From: Mumia flava
GTDB taxonomy: Bacteria > Actinomycetota > Actinomycetes > Propionibacteriales > Nocardioidaceae
DNA length: 64,000 bases
Assembly (NCBI RefSeq): GCF_002797495.1
Contig: NZ_PGEZ01000001.1
Location: 1,178,001-1,242,000, forward strand
Reading direction: 5' to 3'
Made by a program: the position numbers and the translations under genes. Shown piece by piece: positions 7,361-15,604 of the stretch. The notes under the pieces were generated by a model, which searched no databases, was not told the DNA's origin, and saw only the letters and a list, made by a program, of their open reading frames with translations. Within the stretch, counting starts at the first letter, position 1. The number at the start of each line of letters is the position of its first letter.

Positions 7361-8746
7361 CTATGCGCCTGACAGCATCGTGCCGTCGTCGATCCGCCCG
7401 GCGCTCCCGGAGTCGGCGACCTCGACCTCCCCCACGACGCGCACGTCGGCGCCGAAGGTCCAGTCGCCGTCCACCGTGAACGAGCGGGCGTCGACCAGCG
7501 ACGGCGGACCCGCCGGGAACCGCGCGTCGAAGTCCCCGATCAGCTTGTAGTGCGCCTTGTCGAGGCGCACGAGCGGCGCGTCGTCCTCGGCCGCGACCAG
7601 CCGCGCATCGTCGTCGAGACGGTAGAAGTCGGAGCGGACCAGCAGCAGGTCGTCGGTCGTCTTCACCGGCAGGAAGCGGTCACGCTCGACCTCGATCGCC
7701 GTGGCGCCGTCGAAGACCTGGACCGCCGCCCCCATCGCCGACTCGATCTGGATCACCTCGGGCGACGACGAGTCCGCCGGGTCGACCGTCTTGACGTTGC
7801 GGATCAGCGGGAGCCCCAGAACCCCGTCGTGCTCCTCGATCGCCGCCGCCAGCGCCTCCAGGTCGAACCACAGGTTGTTGGTGTGGAACCACCGGTGGCG
7901 CGTGATGTCGGCAGCCAGGTCGGCGTCCTCGGGCGGGGTCTGCGCCGTCTCGCGCAGCACCAGTCGACCGTCGGACTTGCGCCGCACGAGGTAGCCGCCC
8001 TTGACGTCCGCCGGGGTCCGCCGGCAGACCTCCGCGGCGTACGGCGCGCCCGACGACGCGAACCACCCGGCGATCCGCGGGTCCGGGTAGCCGCCGAGGT
8101 TGTCCGAGTTGGACATGCACAGGTAGCGGTAGCCGGCGTCGAGGAACGCCCGCAGAGCACCGGACGCGTCGAGCGCGGTGTACAGGTCGCCGTGGCCGGG
8201 AGGCGTCCACTCCAGCGACGGGTCGGCCGGCCACTCCACCGGCGTCAGGTCGTCGGACCGCAGCTTCGGCTCGCGGTTCTGCACGAAGTCCTGCGGCAGC
8301 CCGTCGACCGGGAGATCGGGGTGCCGTCCCAGCGCCTCCAGCGTGTCGTCGCGGGTGCGGAACGAGTTCATCAGCACCATCGGGAGGCTCACGTCGTAGC
8401 GCGTCCGGACCCGGCGTACCTGCTCCACCAGCACGTCGAGGAACGACTGGTCCCCCCGCACCGGGAGCAGCGACTTCGCCTTGTCCATCCCCATGGACGT
8501 GCCGAGGCCGCCGTTGAGCTTGCCGACCACGGTCTGCGCGAGGGCGTCGCGGGCCGTCGCCTCGTCGACGTCGATCTCGGCGAGTCTCGGCGGTGGATCC
8601 AACGGGTCGACGTCGGCCTCCGGGATCATCCCGGTCGCACCGGCCTCCAGCTCGCCGTAGTAGTGCGCGAACACCTCGATCGCCCGGTGCGGCACCCCGG
8701 CCGCCTCCATCTTCGCTCGCGCCGCTGCCAGCCCCTCCGCACTCAT
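7361..8746 (-). CDS. UTP--glucose-1-phosphate uridylyltransferase (UDPGP type)
   Basis: 461 aa from ATG 8746. It makes UDP-glucose from UTP and glucose-1-phosphate for cell-wall glycans and trehalose. It belongs to the large UDPGP family, not the short GalU type. The nucleotide loop is in VVGKLNGGLGTSMGMDKAK, with MSNSDNLGG, HTNNLWFDL and VIQIESAMG further on. A beta-helix-like C-terminus follows. The start is fixed by TACGAT 7 bases upstream, which is also where the alternative ATG 8755 sits. The 5-formyl-THF cyclo-ligase diverges from the other side. A minus-strand open frame continues upstream without a stop to the GIY-YIG gene. Confidence 0.93.
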   Translation of the reverse strand: MSAEGLAAARAKMEAAGVPHRAIEVFAHYYGELEAGATGMIPEADVDPLDPPPRLAEIDVDEATARDALAQTVVGKLNGGLGTSMGMDKAKSLLPVRGDQSFLDVLVEQVRRVRTRYDVSLPMVLMNSFRTRDDTLEALGRHPDLPVDGLPQDFVQNREPKLRSDDLTPVEWPADPSLEWTPPGHGDLYTALDASGALRAFLDAGYRYLCMSNSDNLGGYPDPRIAGWFASSGAPYAAEVCRRTPADVKGGYLVRRKSDGRLVLRETAQTPPEDADLAADITRHRWFHTNNLWFDLEALAAAIEEHDGVLGLPLIRNVKTVDPADSSSPEVIQIESAMGAAVQVFDGATAIEVERDRFLPVKTTDDLLLVRSDFYRLDDDARLVAAEDDAPLVRLDKAHYKLIGDFDARFPAGPPSLVDARSFTVDGDWTFGADVRVVGEVEVADSGSAGRIDDGTMLSGA

Positions 8747-8753
8747 GTCGTTC

Positions 8754-8770
8754 ATCGTAGGGAATACCGT
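8754..8770. promoter_or_regulatory. Back-to-back leaderless promoters
   Basis: TACGAT (minus, 8759-8754) lies 7 bases before the uridylyltransferase ATG. TACCGT (plus, 8765-8770) lies 6 bases before the cyclo-ligase GTG at 8777. The two -10 boxes are only five bases apart, and each gene's -35 region falls inside the other's coding sequence. Confidence 0.6.
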
Positions 8771-8776
8771 CGGAGT

Positions 8777-9340
8777 GTGGAGACCAAGGACGAGCTGCGC
8801 ACCTCGCTGCTGGCCCGGCGCACCACGCTCGGTCCCGAACGGGTCGCCGCCGACGCCGTCGGGCTCGCGGCCGGCGTCCGCTCGGTCCTCGCACCGACCA
8901 CGCGGCGCGTGGCCGCGTACCTGTCGAGCGGCAGCGAACCTTCGACCCGCCCGCTGGTGGACACCCTGTGCCAGGACGGCATCGAGGTCGTCGTGCCCCG
9001 CGCGCTCGCCGTACGACGGACCGCGTGGGTGCCCTATCGCGTCGGCGGCGAGCTGCGCCGGGGCCGGTACGGCATCGACGAGCCCGTCGGGGATCCGCTC
9101 GCCGACGCTCTGGAGCGCGCCGACGCGATCATCCTTCCCGCGGTCGCGGTCGACGCGGCTGGTCGACGCCTGGGCCGCGGCGGCGGCTACTACGACACCA
9201 CCCTCGCGGAGCTCGACCCCGCGGTGCTGCGGATCGCGCTCGTGCACGACCACGAGCTCGTCGAACGCGTCCCGGTCGACGACCACGACCAGCCCGTGCA
9301 CGTCGTCGTCACCCCGCGCCGCGTCCTCGACCTCCGCTGA
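8777..9340 (+). CDS. 5-formyltetrahydrofolate cyclo-ligase
   Basis: 187 aa from GTG 8777. It uses ATP to convert 5-formyl-THF to 5,10-methenyl-THF in folate salvage. The N-terminal helix KDELRTSLLARRTTL is followed by a substrate region, and the C-terminal signature GRGGGYYD with VVVTPRRVLDL is the family hallmark. TACCGT stands 6 bases before the start. In many actinobacteria this gene lies between the uridylyltransferase and fmdB; here about 6 kb of other genes has been placed between it and fmdB. A GGTCGAGGC repeat array begins directly after the stop. Confidence 0.93.
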   Translation: METKDELRTSLLARRTTLGPERVAADAVGLAAGVRSVLAPTTRRVAAYLSSGSEPSTRPLVDTLCQDGIEVVVPRALAVRRTAWVPYRVGGELRRGRYGIDEPVGDPLADALERADAIILPAVAVDAAGRRLGRGGGYYDTTLAELDPAVLRIALVHDHELVERVPVDDHDQPVHVVVTPRRVLDLR

Positions 9341-9439
9341 CCCCCTCCCGCAGGTCGAGGCCGAACCGCCCCTCCCGCAGGTCGAGGCCGGACCGCCCCT
9401 CCCGCTGGTCGAGGCCGAACGGAGTGAGGATCGAGACCC
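9341..9439. repeat. GGTCGAGGC repeat array, forward orientation
   Basis: Three near-identical 27-base units of the form CCCCTCCCGCnGGTCGAGG followed by CCGnACCG run from just after the cyclo-ligase stop. The array ends in the tail GGAGTGAGGATCGAGACC. It faces the array at 9782-9970 in inverted orientation. Confidence 0.8.
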
Positions 9440-9733
9440 GCCCGCTCGTCGCTCACCGGTACGGCGCCGAGCCAGCTCCTTCAACCTGCCGAAGTCGCCT
9501 CGCACGAGCGCCTCCCGCTTCGCACGCGACCACCGATGGATGCGCCGCTCCCACACGTACGCCTCCCCGATGCTCTCCGACTCCTGACACCACACCAGCC
9601 TGACCGGAAGGCGAGCGGAGGTGTACGTACCGCCGAACCCGGAGGTGTGCTGCTCGAGTCGGCTGTCGAGATCGCGGGTGCTGCCGACGTACAGCGTGTC
9701 GTCAGCGCAGCGGAGGATGTAGACCCAAGCCAT
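9437..9733 (-). CDS. GIY-YIG nuclease-superfamily protein, no own stop codon
   Basis: The domain covers residues 1-95 from ATG 9733: VYILRCADDTLYVGSTRDL (GIY-YIG motif as VYI-LYVG), the conserved Arg in the following helix (SRLEQH), WERRIHRWSRAKREAL with the catalytic-type Glu, and LKELARR. Members of this short family are about 80-110 aa with unclear roles in DNA processing. After residue 99 the frame enters the repeat array and stays open, through the antisense of the cyclo-ligase and into the uridylyltransferase in frame, to 7361. The annotated end is where family similarity ends, not a stop. The functional product is uncertain. Confidence 0.7.
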
Positions 9734-9781
9734 GATGCTCGAGCATGGCGGTGACAGAGGGTCCGGGACCGGTTGTCCACA

Positions 9782-9970
9782 GGCGGGGTCTCGATCCTCA
9801 CTCCGCTCGGCCTCGACCGGCGGGAGGGTGGCTCGGCCTCGACCAGCGGGAAGCGGGGCGGGGGTCTCGATCCTCGCTCCGCTCGGCCTCGACCAGCGGG
9901 AGGGTGGCTCGGCCTCGACCAGCGGGAGTGGGCGGGTCTCGATCCTCGCTTCGCTCGGCCTCGACCGGCG
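9782..9970. repeat. GGTCGAGGC repeat array, inverted orientation
   Basis: At least five copies of CGGCCTCGACC(A/G)GCGGGAG and three of GTCTCGATCCTC fill the gap between the GIY-YIG start region and the acylase stop. The units are the reverse complement of those at 9341-9439, so the GIY-YIG gene is bracketed by inverted arrays. No gene is seen in 9735-9982. Confidence 0.8.
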
Positions 9971-9982
9971 GAGGGGCCGGGG

Positions 9983-12628
9983 TCAGTCCAGGTCGGGGCT
10001 GAGGGTGAGGCGGTCCTCGGTGGCGGCGTCGACCGCCTCCTCGCCGAACGCCCACGGCAGGGTCTCGCCGCGGGCCCACAGCTCGGTCTGGTCGACGTAG
10101 TGCTGGTTGAACGGGTGACCGGACACGCCGGTCAGGTTGATCCAGCGCGACGCGTCCAGGTCGTCGAGGTCGACGACCATCCGCATCGACGGGACGGCGA
10201 AGACCTCGAAGCCCTCGGCAGCATCCCAGCCGTTCGCGTTGACGATGCCGGTCCCGCCGCCGAGCTCGTACGGCCCTCGGTTGAAGAGCGCCTCGACGAC
10301 ACCGATCCCGGACGTCCCGAGGCTCTGGTTCTCGAGCTCGAGCGTGTGCAGCCGCCCCCAGCTCCACTGCCCAGGATCCAGGGAGATCCGGCTGGTGAGC
10401 TCGTCGCGGGCCTCGCGCATCGCGATCGCCAGGACGTCGTCACGCTCCTCGGTGACCTGCTTCGTGCGGACGTCGTCCCACCACGGCGACTCGGGGTCGT
10501 TCAGGATCCGCCGCACCACCTCGAACCACTGCTCGCCGCCGCTCGGCCAGGCGTCCTGCGGGAGCTGGTCGTGGAACGTCGCCGACAGCAGGTTGCGCCA
10601 CACGGCGGCGAAGTACGCGGCGGCGGCCGAGTCCGCGTCCTGACGCAGGTCCCACTCCGCGAGCAGATCCTGGCCGTCGCGGGCGTAGCTCGCCCCCAGA
10701 TCGATCTCCAGCAGGTACGGCACCAGGGTCGCCGCGATCGGGTTCGCGGTGTCGTTCTGCATCGCGGCCGTGTCGGCGACGGAGATCTTGCCCGCGTCAC
10801 GGATCATCGCGATGATCCGCTGGCTGCGGTACCCGGGGGCCTGCCCGGTGCCGATCAGGTACGGGTACTGGCGACCGATCACCTGCTGGTTGGCGGTGAC
10901 GACGTAGCCCTCGGCAGGGTTGAGCACGCTCGGGAGCTCGCGGTACGGGATCGTGCCCTCCCACCCGTACGACGCGTCCCACCCCGGGGAAGGCCAGGTC
11001 CCGTCACCGCGCTTGCGGATCGGGACCTCGCCCGGGGCCTGGTACCCGATGTTCCCGTCGACATCGGCGTAGACCATGTTCTGCGACGGGACCGCGAGCC
11101 GGCGTACGGCCTTGCGGAACGAACGCCAGTCCTGCGCGGCGTCGATCCCGAGCAGCGCGTCCATGGTCCGCCCCGGCTTCAGCGCGGTCCACTGCAGCGC
11201 CACCGCGAACTCCGTCCCGTTGCCGACCCGCTGCCCGACCTCGGTGAGGGTCTCGTCGACGTCCGACAGCAGGGGCCCGTGGCGGGTCGAGCGGACCGTG
11301 ATCGTCTCGGGCTCGTCGCGGCCGGCGACCTCGAACGTCTCCGTCCGCTTGCGCAGCGGCAGCCAGTCGCCGTCGTACAGGTAGTCGTCCCCCGAGACCC
11401 GCTCGACGTAGAGGTCCGTGACGTCGGGGTACATCGTCGTGAGTCCCCACGCGATCCGGTCGTTGTGCCCGATCACGACACCCGGGACGCCCGAGAAGGT
11501 GAACCCGGCGACGTCGAACGGACAGGCGTCGGAGGTCTCCCGGCAGTGCAGACCCATCTGGTGCCACACCCCGGGCACCGACGGCGCCAGGTGCGGGTCG
11601 TTCGCGAGGATCGCGGCACCGGTGGTCGTGCGGTCCCCGGAGAGCGCCCAGGAGTTGGAGCCGATCGCGTCACCCGTCCCGAGCAGGGTCGGCAGCCGGT
11701 CGACCACGGACGCGGTGTCGCGCATCGAGGCCAGCACCTCGCGCGCCGCGTCGGCGGTCTCGGACCCGTCGGCGGCGACGGCGTCCGGCGTCTCCTCGGG
11801 GTCGGAGACCCGGTCGGTGTCGCTGTTCGCTCGGCGGCCCGCGGACGCGACGAACCGTCCGTCGACGACCGTGCCCTGCGTGACGATCGGGTCGTGCCGC
11901 CGGAACGGGAACCCCGGATACAGCTCGTCGACCTCGTCGCGGGTCAGCTTCTCGGTGGCGAGGACACGGTCGATCTCGTCGGTCATGTTGCTGCGCAGGT
12001 CCCAGGCCATCGCCTTCAGCCACGCCAGCGAGTCGACCGGCGTCCACGGCTCGGGCTCGACGTCGGTCCCGGTCAGACCGAGCACCGCGTACTCCAGCCC
12101 GAGGGCCTCGGGATCGCGGCCGTCGATGTAGGCGTTCACGCCGTCGGCGTACGCGTCGAGGTAGCGCCGCGTCGCCGGCGAGAGCAACCGCAGCTCGGCC
12201 TGGGCGACCCGCCTCCAGCCCATGGCCCGTACGACCTTGTCGGTCTCGAGCGCGTCCTCCCCGAACAGCTCGGCGAGCCGACCCGCCGTCACGTGTCGGC
12301 GGAAGTCCATCTCGAAGAAGCGGTCCTGCGCGTGCACGTACCCCTGCGCCGCGAACAGGTCCTCGGCGGTGTCGGCGTAGACCTGCGGGATGCCGTGCTC
12401 GTCGCGCAGCACGTCGACGTCGGCGCTCAGCCCGGACAGCTGCACCGTGCCGCTCAGGTCGGGAAACGGCCGCCGTACGGTCACCACCGCCGCGGCGAGG
12501 GCGGCGACCAGGGCGAGCGCCAGCACGATCGCGACCACCGTCAGGAGGCGTCGCGTCATCACCGTCCGGAGGCGTCGGGCGAGTACGTGCACCCGAGCAT
12601 TGTCCAGGTCAGCCGGTCCCGTCGGCAC
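9983..12628 (-). CDS. Penicillin acylase (S45) family N-terminal nucleophile hydrolase
   Basis: 881 aa from GTG 12628, which has GAGGA eight bases upstream; ATG 12559 is an alternative start. A membrane anchor or signal helix lies near residues 25-48. The alpha-subunit region contains DEHGIPQVYAD and QGYVHAQDRFFEMD. The autocleavage site precedes the catalytic Ser in GSNSWALSG, and NDPHL and GHNDRIAWGLT follow. Family enzymes are exported and self-process to alpha and beta chains; substrates include penicillins, acyl-homoserine lactones and other amides. The substrate here is unknown. The first 20 bases overlap the end of the CorC-type gene. Confidence 0.9.
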   Translation of the reverse strand: MPTGPADLDNARVHVLARRLRTVMTRRLLTVVAIVLALALVAALAAAVVTVRRPFPDLSGTVQLSGLSADVDVLRDEHGIPQVYADTAEDLFAAQGYVHAQDRFFEMDFRRHVTAGRLAELFGEDALETDKVVRAMGWRRVAQAELRLLSPATRRYLDAYADGVNAYIDGRDPEALGLEYAVLGLTGTDVEPEPWTPVDSLAWLKAMAWDLRSNMTDEIDRVLATEKLTRDEVDELYPGFPFRRHDPIVTQGTVVDGRFVASAGRRANSDTDRVSDPEETPDAVAADGSETADAAREVLASMRDTASVVDRLPTLLGTGDAIGSNSWALSGDRTTTGAAILANDPHLAPSVPGVWHQMGLHCRETSDACPFDVAGFTFSGVPGVVIGHNDRIAWGLTTMYPDVTDLYVERVSGDDYLYDGDWLPLRKRTETFEVAGRDEPETITVRSTRHGPLLSDVDETLTEVGQRVGNGTEFAVALQWTALKPGRTMDALLGIDAAQDWRSFRKAVRRLAVPSQNMVYADVDGNIGYQAPGEVPIRKRGDGTWPSPGWDASYGWEGTIPYRELPSVLNPAEGYVVTANQQVIGRQYPYLIGTGQAPGYRSQRIIAMIRDAGKISVADTAAMQNDTANPIAATLVPYLLEIDLGASYARDGQDLLAEWDLRQDADSAAAAYFAAVWRNLLSATFHDQLPQDAWPSGGEQWFEVVRRILNDPESPWWDDVRTKQVTEERDDVLAIAMREARDELTSRISLDPGQWSWGRLHTLELENQSLGTSGIGVVEALFNRGPYELGGGTGIVNANGWDAAEGFEVFAVPSMRMVVDLDDLDASRWINLTGVSGHPFNQHYVDQTELWARGETLPWAFGEEAVDAATEDRLTLSPDLD

Positions 12629-13658
12629 GGCGGGCGTCCTCGCGAATCTCTCCGACCAGCTCTTCCAGCACGTCCGACAGCATGACGACGCCGAGCGCGG
12701 CCCCGTCGTCGGCGACGACCCGCGCCATGTGCGCGCCGCGCTGCTGCATCAGCCGCAGCGCGTCGTACAGACCGGTGCTGCGCTGCACCGACGCGAGCGG
12801 CCGGATCCACTTCGCGGGGATCGGCCGGGTCAGCCCCGAGACCTCGATCGCGTCCTTCAGGTGCAGGTAGCCGACCATCTGACCGTCGGAGTCGGTCACC
12901 GGGAACCGGGAGAACCCGGTCCGCGCCGAGACCTGCTCGACGTCGGCGCGGGTGCTCCCCGCAGGGACCGTCACGAGCGACCCGGTCGGCAGCAGCACCT
13001 GCTCGATCGACGCCGTCTCGAATCCGAGGGCCCCGGTCACCAGCTCGTACTCGTCGTCGTCGAGCAGGCCCTCGGCGCGCGACTCGTCCACCAGGCCCGC
13101 GACCTCGTCGGAGGTGAAGGAGGCGCCGACCTCGTCCTTCGGCTCGAGGCGGACCAGGCGGACGGCGCCGTTGGCGATCGCGTTCAGGGCGACGACGAAC
13201 GGTCGCAGGAGCCAGATCACGGCGAGCATGAACGGGCCGAGCCAGAGCACGACGCGCTCGGGGCCGGCGAGCGCGACGTTCTTCGGAACCATCTCGCCGA
13301 GGACGACGTGGAGGTACGTGACGATGCCCATCGCCACCACGAATGCGAACGGGTGCACGAGGCCGTGCGGGATCCCGAGCGCCTCGAAGACCGGCTCGAA
13401 CAGGTGCGCCAGGGCCGGCTCCCCGACTGCGCCGAGCCCGAGCGAGCAGACCGTGATCCCGAGCTGCGCGGCGGCCATCGCGAGGCTCACCCGCTCCATC
13501 GCGCGGATCGCCAACCGGGCCGGCATCGACCCGGCCCGGGCCTGGGGCTCGAGCTGGGTGCGGCGCGCGGAGATCAGCGCGAACTCGGCGCCCACGAACA
13601 GGGCGTTAAGGCCGAGCAGCACGACGACGAGCACCAGGGCCCACAGGTCGCCGCTCAT
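12609..13658 (-). CDS. CorC/HlyC (CNNM-CBS) family membrane protein
   Basis: 349 aa. The N-terminal CNNM domain has about four hydrophobic helices, starting LWALVLVVVLLGLNALFVGAEFAL in two visible parts, with GLGAVGEPALA and VLGEMVPKN. A CBS pair follows (residues about 205-330), with SRFPVTDSDG and LGVVMLSDVLEEL. It lacks the extra C-terminal transporter-associated domain present in its upstream partner. Related proteins take part in magnesium/cobalt efflux. The start overlaps the partner's stop by four bases (ATGA), so the two are translated together and may form a heteromer. Confidence 0.9.
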   Translation of the reverse strand: MSGDLWALVLVVVLLGLNALFVGAEFALISARRTQLEPQARAGSMPARLAIRAMERVSLAMAAAQLGITVCSLGLGAVGEPALAHLFEPVFEALGIPHGLVHPFAFVVAMGIVTYLHVVLGEMVPKNVALAGPERVVLWLGPFMLAVIWLLRPFVVALNAIANGAVRLVRLEPKDEVGASFTSDEVAGLVDESRAEGLLDDDEYELVTGALGFETASIEQVLLPTGSLVTVPAGSTRADVEQVSARTGFSRFPVTDSDGQMVGYLHLKDAIEVSGLTRPIPAKWIRPLASVQRSTGLYDALRLMQQRGAHMARVVADDGAALGVVMLSDVLEELVGEIREDARRADGTG

Positions 13659-15007
13659 CGCGCCTCCCCCTCGTCCGCCGAGGTGATCTCGAGGACCACC
13701 CGATCGACCCGCCGACCGTCCATCCGGTCCACCCGCAGCCGGACCCCGACGTCGGTCGTCTGGTCGTCGGTCGCGACCGGCACCGCCAGCTCGACCACAG
13801 CGCCGACCTCCGGCAGCCGGCCGAGGCGCTGGACGAGGAGTCCGGCGACGGTCTCGTAGTCGTCACCCTCCGGGAGCGGGACGCCCGTCAGGTCCTGGAC
13901 CTCGTCCGGCCGAAGCATCCCGGACAGCACCCAGATGCCGTCCGGCCGCGACCGCAGGCGCGCGAAGGCCCGGTCGTGCTCGTCGGCGATGTCGCCGACG
14001 ATCTCCTCGACCAGGTCCTCGAGGGTGACCACGCCGTCGGTGCCGCCGTACTCGTCGAGAACGACGGCGATCTGCATGTCGGCGTCGCGCAGCACGGTCA
14101 GCAGCGGGTCCAGCTCGACGGAGTCCGGCACGGTGACGGCCGGCACGGCGAGGTCGCGCAGGCGCACGGAACGGCGCCGGTCGGGCGCGACCGCGACGGC
14201 CTGGGTGACGTGGACGACGCCGAGCAGGTCGTCGAGGTCGCGCCCCACGACCGGGAACCGCGAGTGCCCGGTGTCGCGGACCGCCCCCAGCAGGTCGTCC
14301 GCCGTGTCGGAGCCGTCGAGGAAGCGCACCCGTACCCGCGGGGTGCGGACGTCGGCCGCGGTGCGGTCCCCGAAGGCGATCGACCGCGCCACGAGGTCCG
14401 CGGTCGGGTGCTCGAGCGACCCCTCGTCAGCCGAGCGCAGGACGAGCGAGCGCAGCTCGTACGGGGAGCGCGCGGACCGCAGCTCCTCCTGCGGCTCGAT
14501 CCCGACGGCCCGCAGCAGGGCGTTCGCCGAGCCGTTCAGGCCCCGGATCGGCCACGCCATCACGGCCGTGAATCCGCGCTGCGCCGCCTGGACGGTCTTG
14601 GCCGTGCCCATCGGGACGGCGAGCGCGAGGTTCTTCGGGATGAGCTCGCCGACGAGCATCGTGACGAAGGTGCTGAGCAGCAGGGCGACGAGGTAGGCGG
14701 TCGCGGAGAGGGACGCACCGGTGATGCCGAGCGCCTCGAGCGGACCGCGCAGGAGCTCGCCGATCGCCGGCTCGGCCAGGAAGCCGATCGCGAGGTTGGT
14801 GATCGTGATGCCGAGCTGGGCGCCGGAGAGCTGGGTCGAGAGCGTCCGGAGGCCGGCCAGCACCCCGGCTGCACGGCGGTCGCCGTCGGCCGCGGCGCGC
14901 TCGACCGACGGACGGTCGACGGTCACGAACGAGAACTCCGCAGCGACGAACACGCCGCACGCGACCATGAGGAGGAGGGAGAGGGCCAGGAGCAACCAGA
15001 CGGTCAT
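13655..15007 (-). CDS. CorC/HlyC family membrane protein with C-terminal FAD/TAD domain
   Basis: 450 aa. The CNNM membrane domain shows GVFVAAEFSFVTVDR, SGAQLGITITNLAIGFLAEP and LVGELIPKNLALA, followed by a CBS pair (SRFPVVGRDLDDLLGVV, VVLDEYGGTDGVVTLEDL). The C-terminal CorC_HlyC domain runs from about residue 355 (GIWVLSGMLRPDEVQDL) to the end. It is the first gene of a two-gene unit with the shorter paralogue. Likely role: metal ion efflux or tolerance at the membrane. Confidence 0.9.
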   Translation of the reverse strand: MTVWLLLALSLLLMVACGVFVAAEFSFVTVDRPSVERAAADGDRRAAGVLAGLRTLSTQLSGAQLGITITNLAIGFLAEPAIGELLRGPLEALGITGASLSATAYLVALLLSTFVTMLVGELIPKNLALAVPMGTAKTVQAAQRGFTAVMAWPIRGLNGSANALLRAVGIEPQEELRSARSPYELRSLVLRSADEGSLEHPTADLVARSIAFGDRTAADVRTPRVRVRFLDGSDTADDLLGAVRDTGHSRFPVVGRDLDDLLGVVHVTQAVAVAPDRRRSVRLRDLAVPAVTVPDSVELDPLLTVLRDADMQIAVVLDEYGGTDGVVTLEDLVEEIVGDIADEHDRAFARLRSRPDGIWVLSGMLRPDEVQDLTGVPLPEGDDYETVAGLLVQRLGRLPEVGAVVELAVPVATDDQTTDVGVRLRVDRMDGRRVDRVVLEITSADEGEAR

Positions 15008-15098
15008 CAGGTCGCTGATCCTACCGGCGCCGCCGCTGCGCTCGGCGACCCGACGTCACGCGGTTTGTGCAGGCCCGCGACAATGGAGGAGAAGACGT

Positions 15099-15122
15099 CC
15101 GCGCCCGGTGCCCCGGGCGCGG
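15099..15122 (+). promoter_or_regulatory. Hairpin in the fmdB 5' untranslated region
   Basis: CCGCGCCCGG at 15099-15108 pairs perfectly with 15113-15122 around TGCC. GACAAT at 15079-15084 can serve as a -10 box, placing the hairpin within the first 35 bases of the transcript and upstream of the GAGGAA Shine-Dalgarno sequence. It may stabilise the mRNA end or attenuate it. Confidence 0.5.
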
Positions 15123-15144
15123 CCCCCGTGAACGAGGAACGCCC

Positions 15145-15522
15145 GTGCCGACCTACCAGTACCAGTGCACCGACTGCGGACAGCCGCTCGAGGTGCAGCA
15201 GAGCTTCAGCGACGACGCCCTCACCGTGTGCCCTGCGTGCGACGGACGCCTCCGCAAGGTGTTCAACGCCGTCGGGGTGGTCTTCAAGGGGTCGGGCTTC
15301 TACCGCAACGACAGCCGCTCCACCTCGTCGTCGTCGGAGAGCGGGTCGGCGTCGTCCTCCTCGTCGTCCTCGGCGTCGTCCTCGTCGGACAACGGGTCGT
15401 CCGGCAGCGGCTCCTCCGGGGCGGGGTCGTCGAGCGGGTCGTCGAGCTCGGCCTCGAGCGGCAGCTCGTCGACGAGCTCGTCGACGAGCAGCGGGTCGAA
15501 GGCGTCAACCGCGGCCGGCTGA
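15145..15522 (+). CDS. FmdB-family zinc-ribbon protein with serine-rich tail
   Basis: 125 aa from GTG 15145; GAGGAA lies five bases upstream. The zinc ribbon is MPTYQYQCTDCGQPLE with CPACDG, giving four cysteines in two CxxC pairs. KVFNAVGVVFKGSGFYRND is the usual family extension. From about residue 55 the protein is almost only Ser, Gly and Ala. FmdB proteins are regulator-like zinc proteins of unknown role. The order fmdB - SAF protein - mscL is kept in many actinobacteria. Confidence 0.92.
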   Translation: MPTYQYQCTDCGQPLEVQQSFSDDALTVCPACDGRLRKVFNAVGVVFKGSGFYRNDSRSTSSSSESGSASSSSSSSASSSSDNGSSGSGSSGAGSSSGSSSSASSGSSSTSSSTSSGSKASTAAG

Positions 15523-15604
15523 CCCTCCTCGCGGACGCCGCGTCCCGCCCGGGACCTGTGGACGACGCGGACGCGAAGTCCTCGTCATCGTCCACCCTGG
15601 TGCG

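Noticed and set aside
7550-8776. Plus-strand frame extending the cyclo-ligase by about 400 codons
   Set aside because: The added part is antisense to the uridylyltransferase and not similar to any cyclo-ligase; a promoter sits just before GTG 8777.
9341-9970. CRISPR array suspected from the repeated units
   Set aside because: Units are contiguous or irregularly spaced, spacers are themselves repetitive, and no cas gene is present.
9735-9982. Short open frames in the repeat region
   Set aside because: They translate only the repeat units (RSSLRSASTSG pattern) and have no ribosome site.
9773-12685. 970-codon plus-strand open frame opposite the penicillin acylase gene
   Set aside because: It is Arg/Val/Pro/Gly-rich with no domain, as antisense frames in GC-rich DNA usually are, and the minus-strand product is a complete recognisable acylase.
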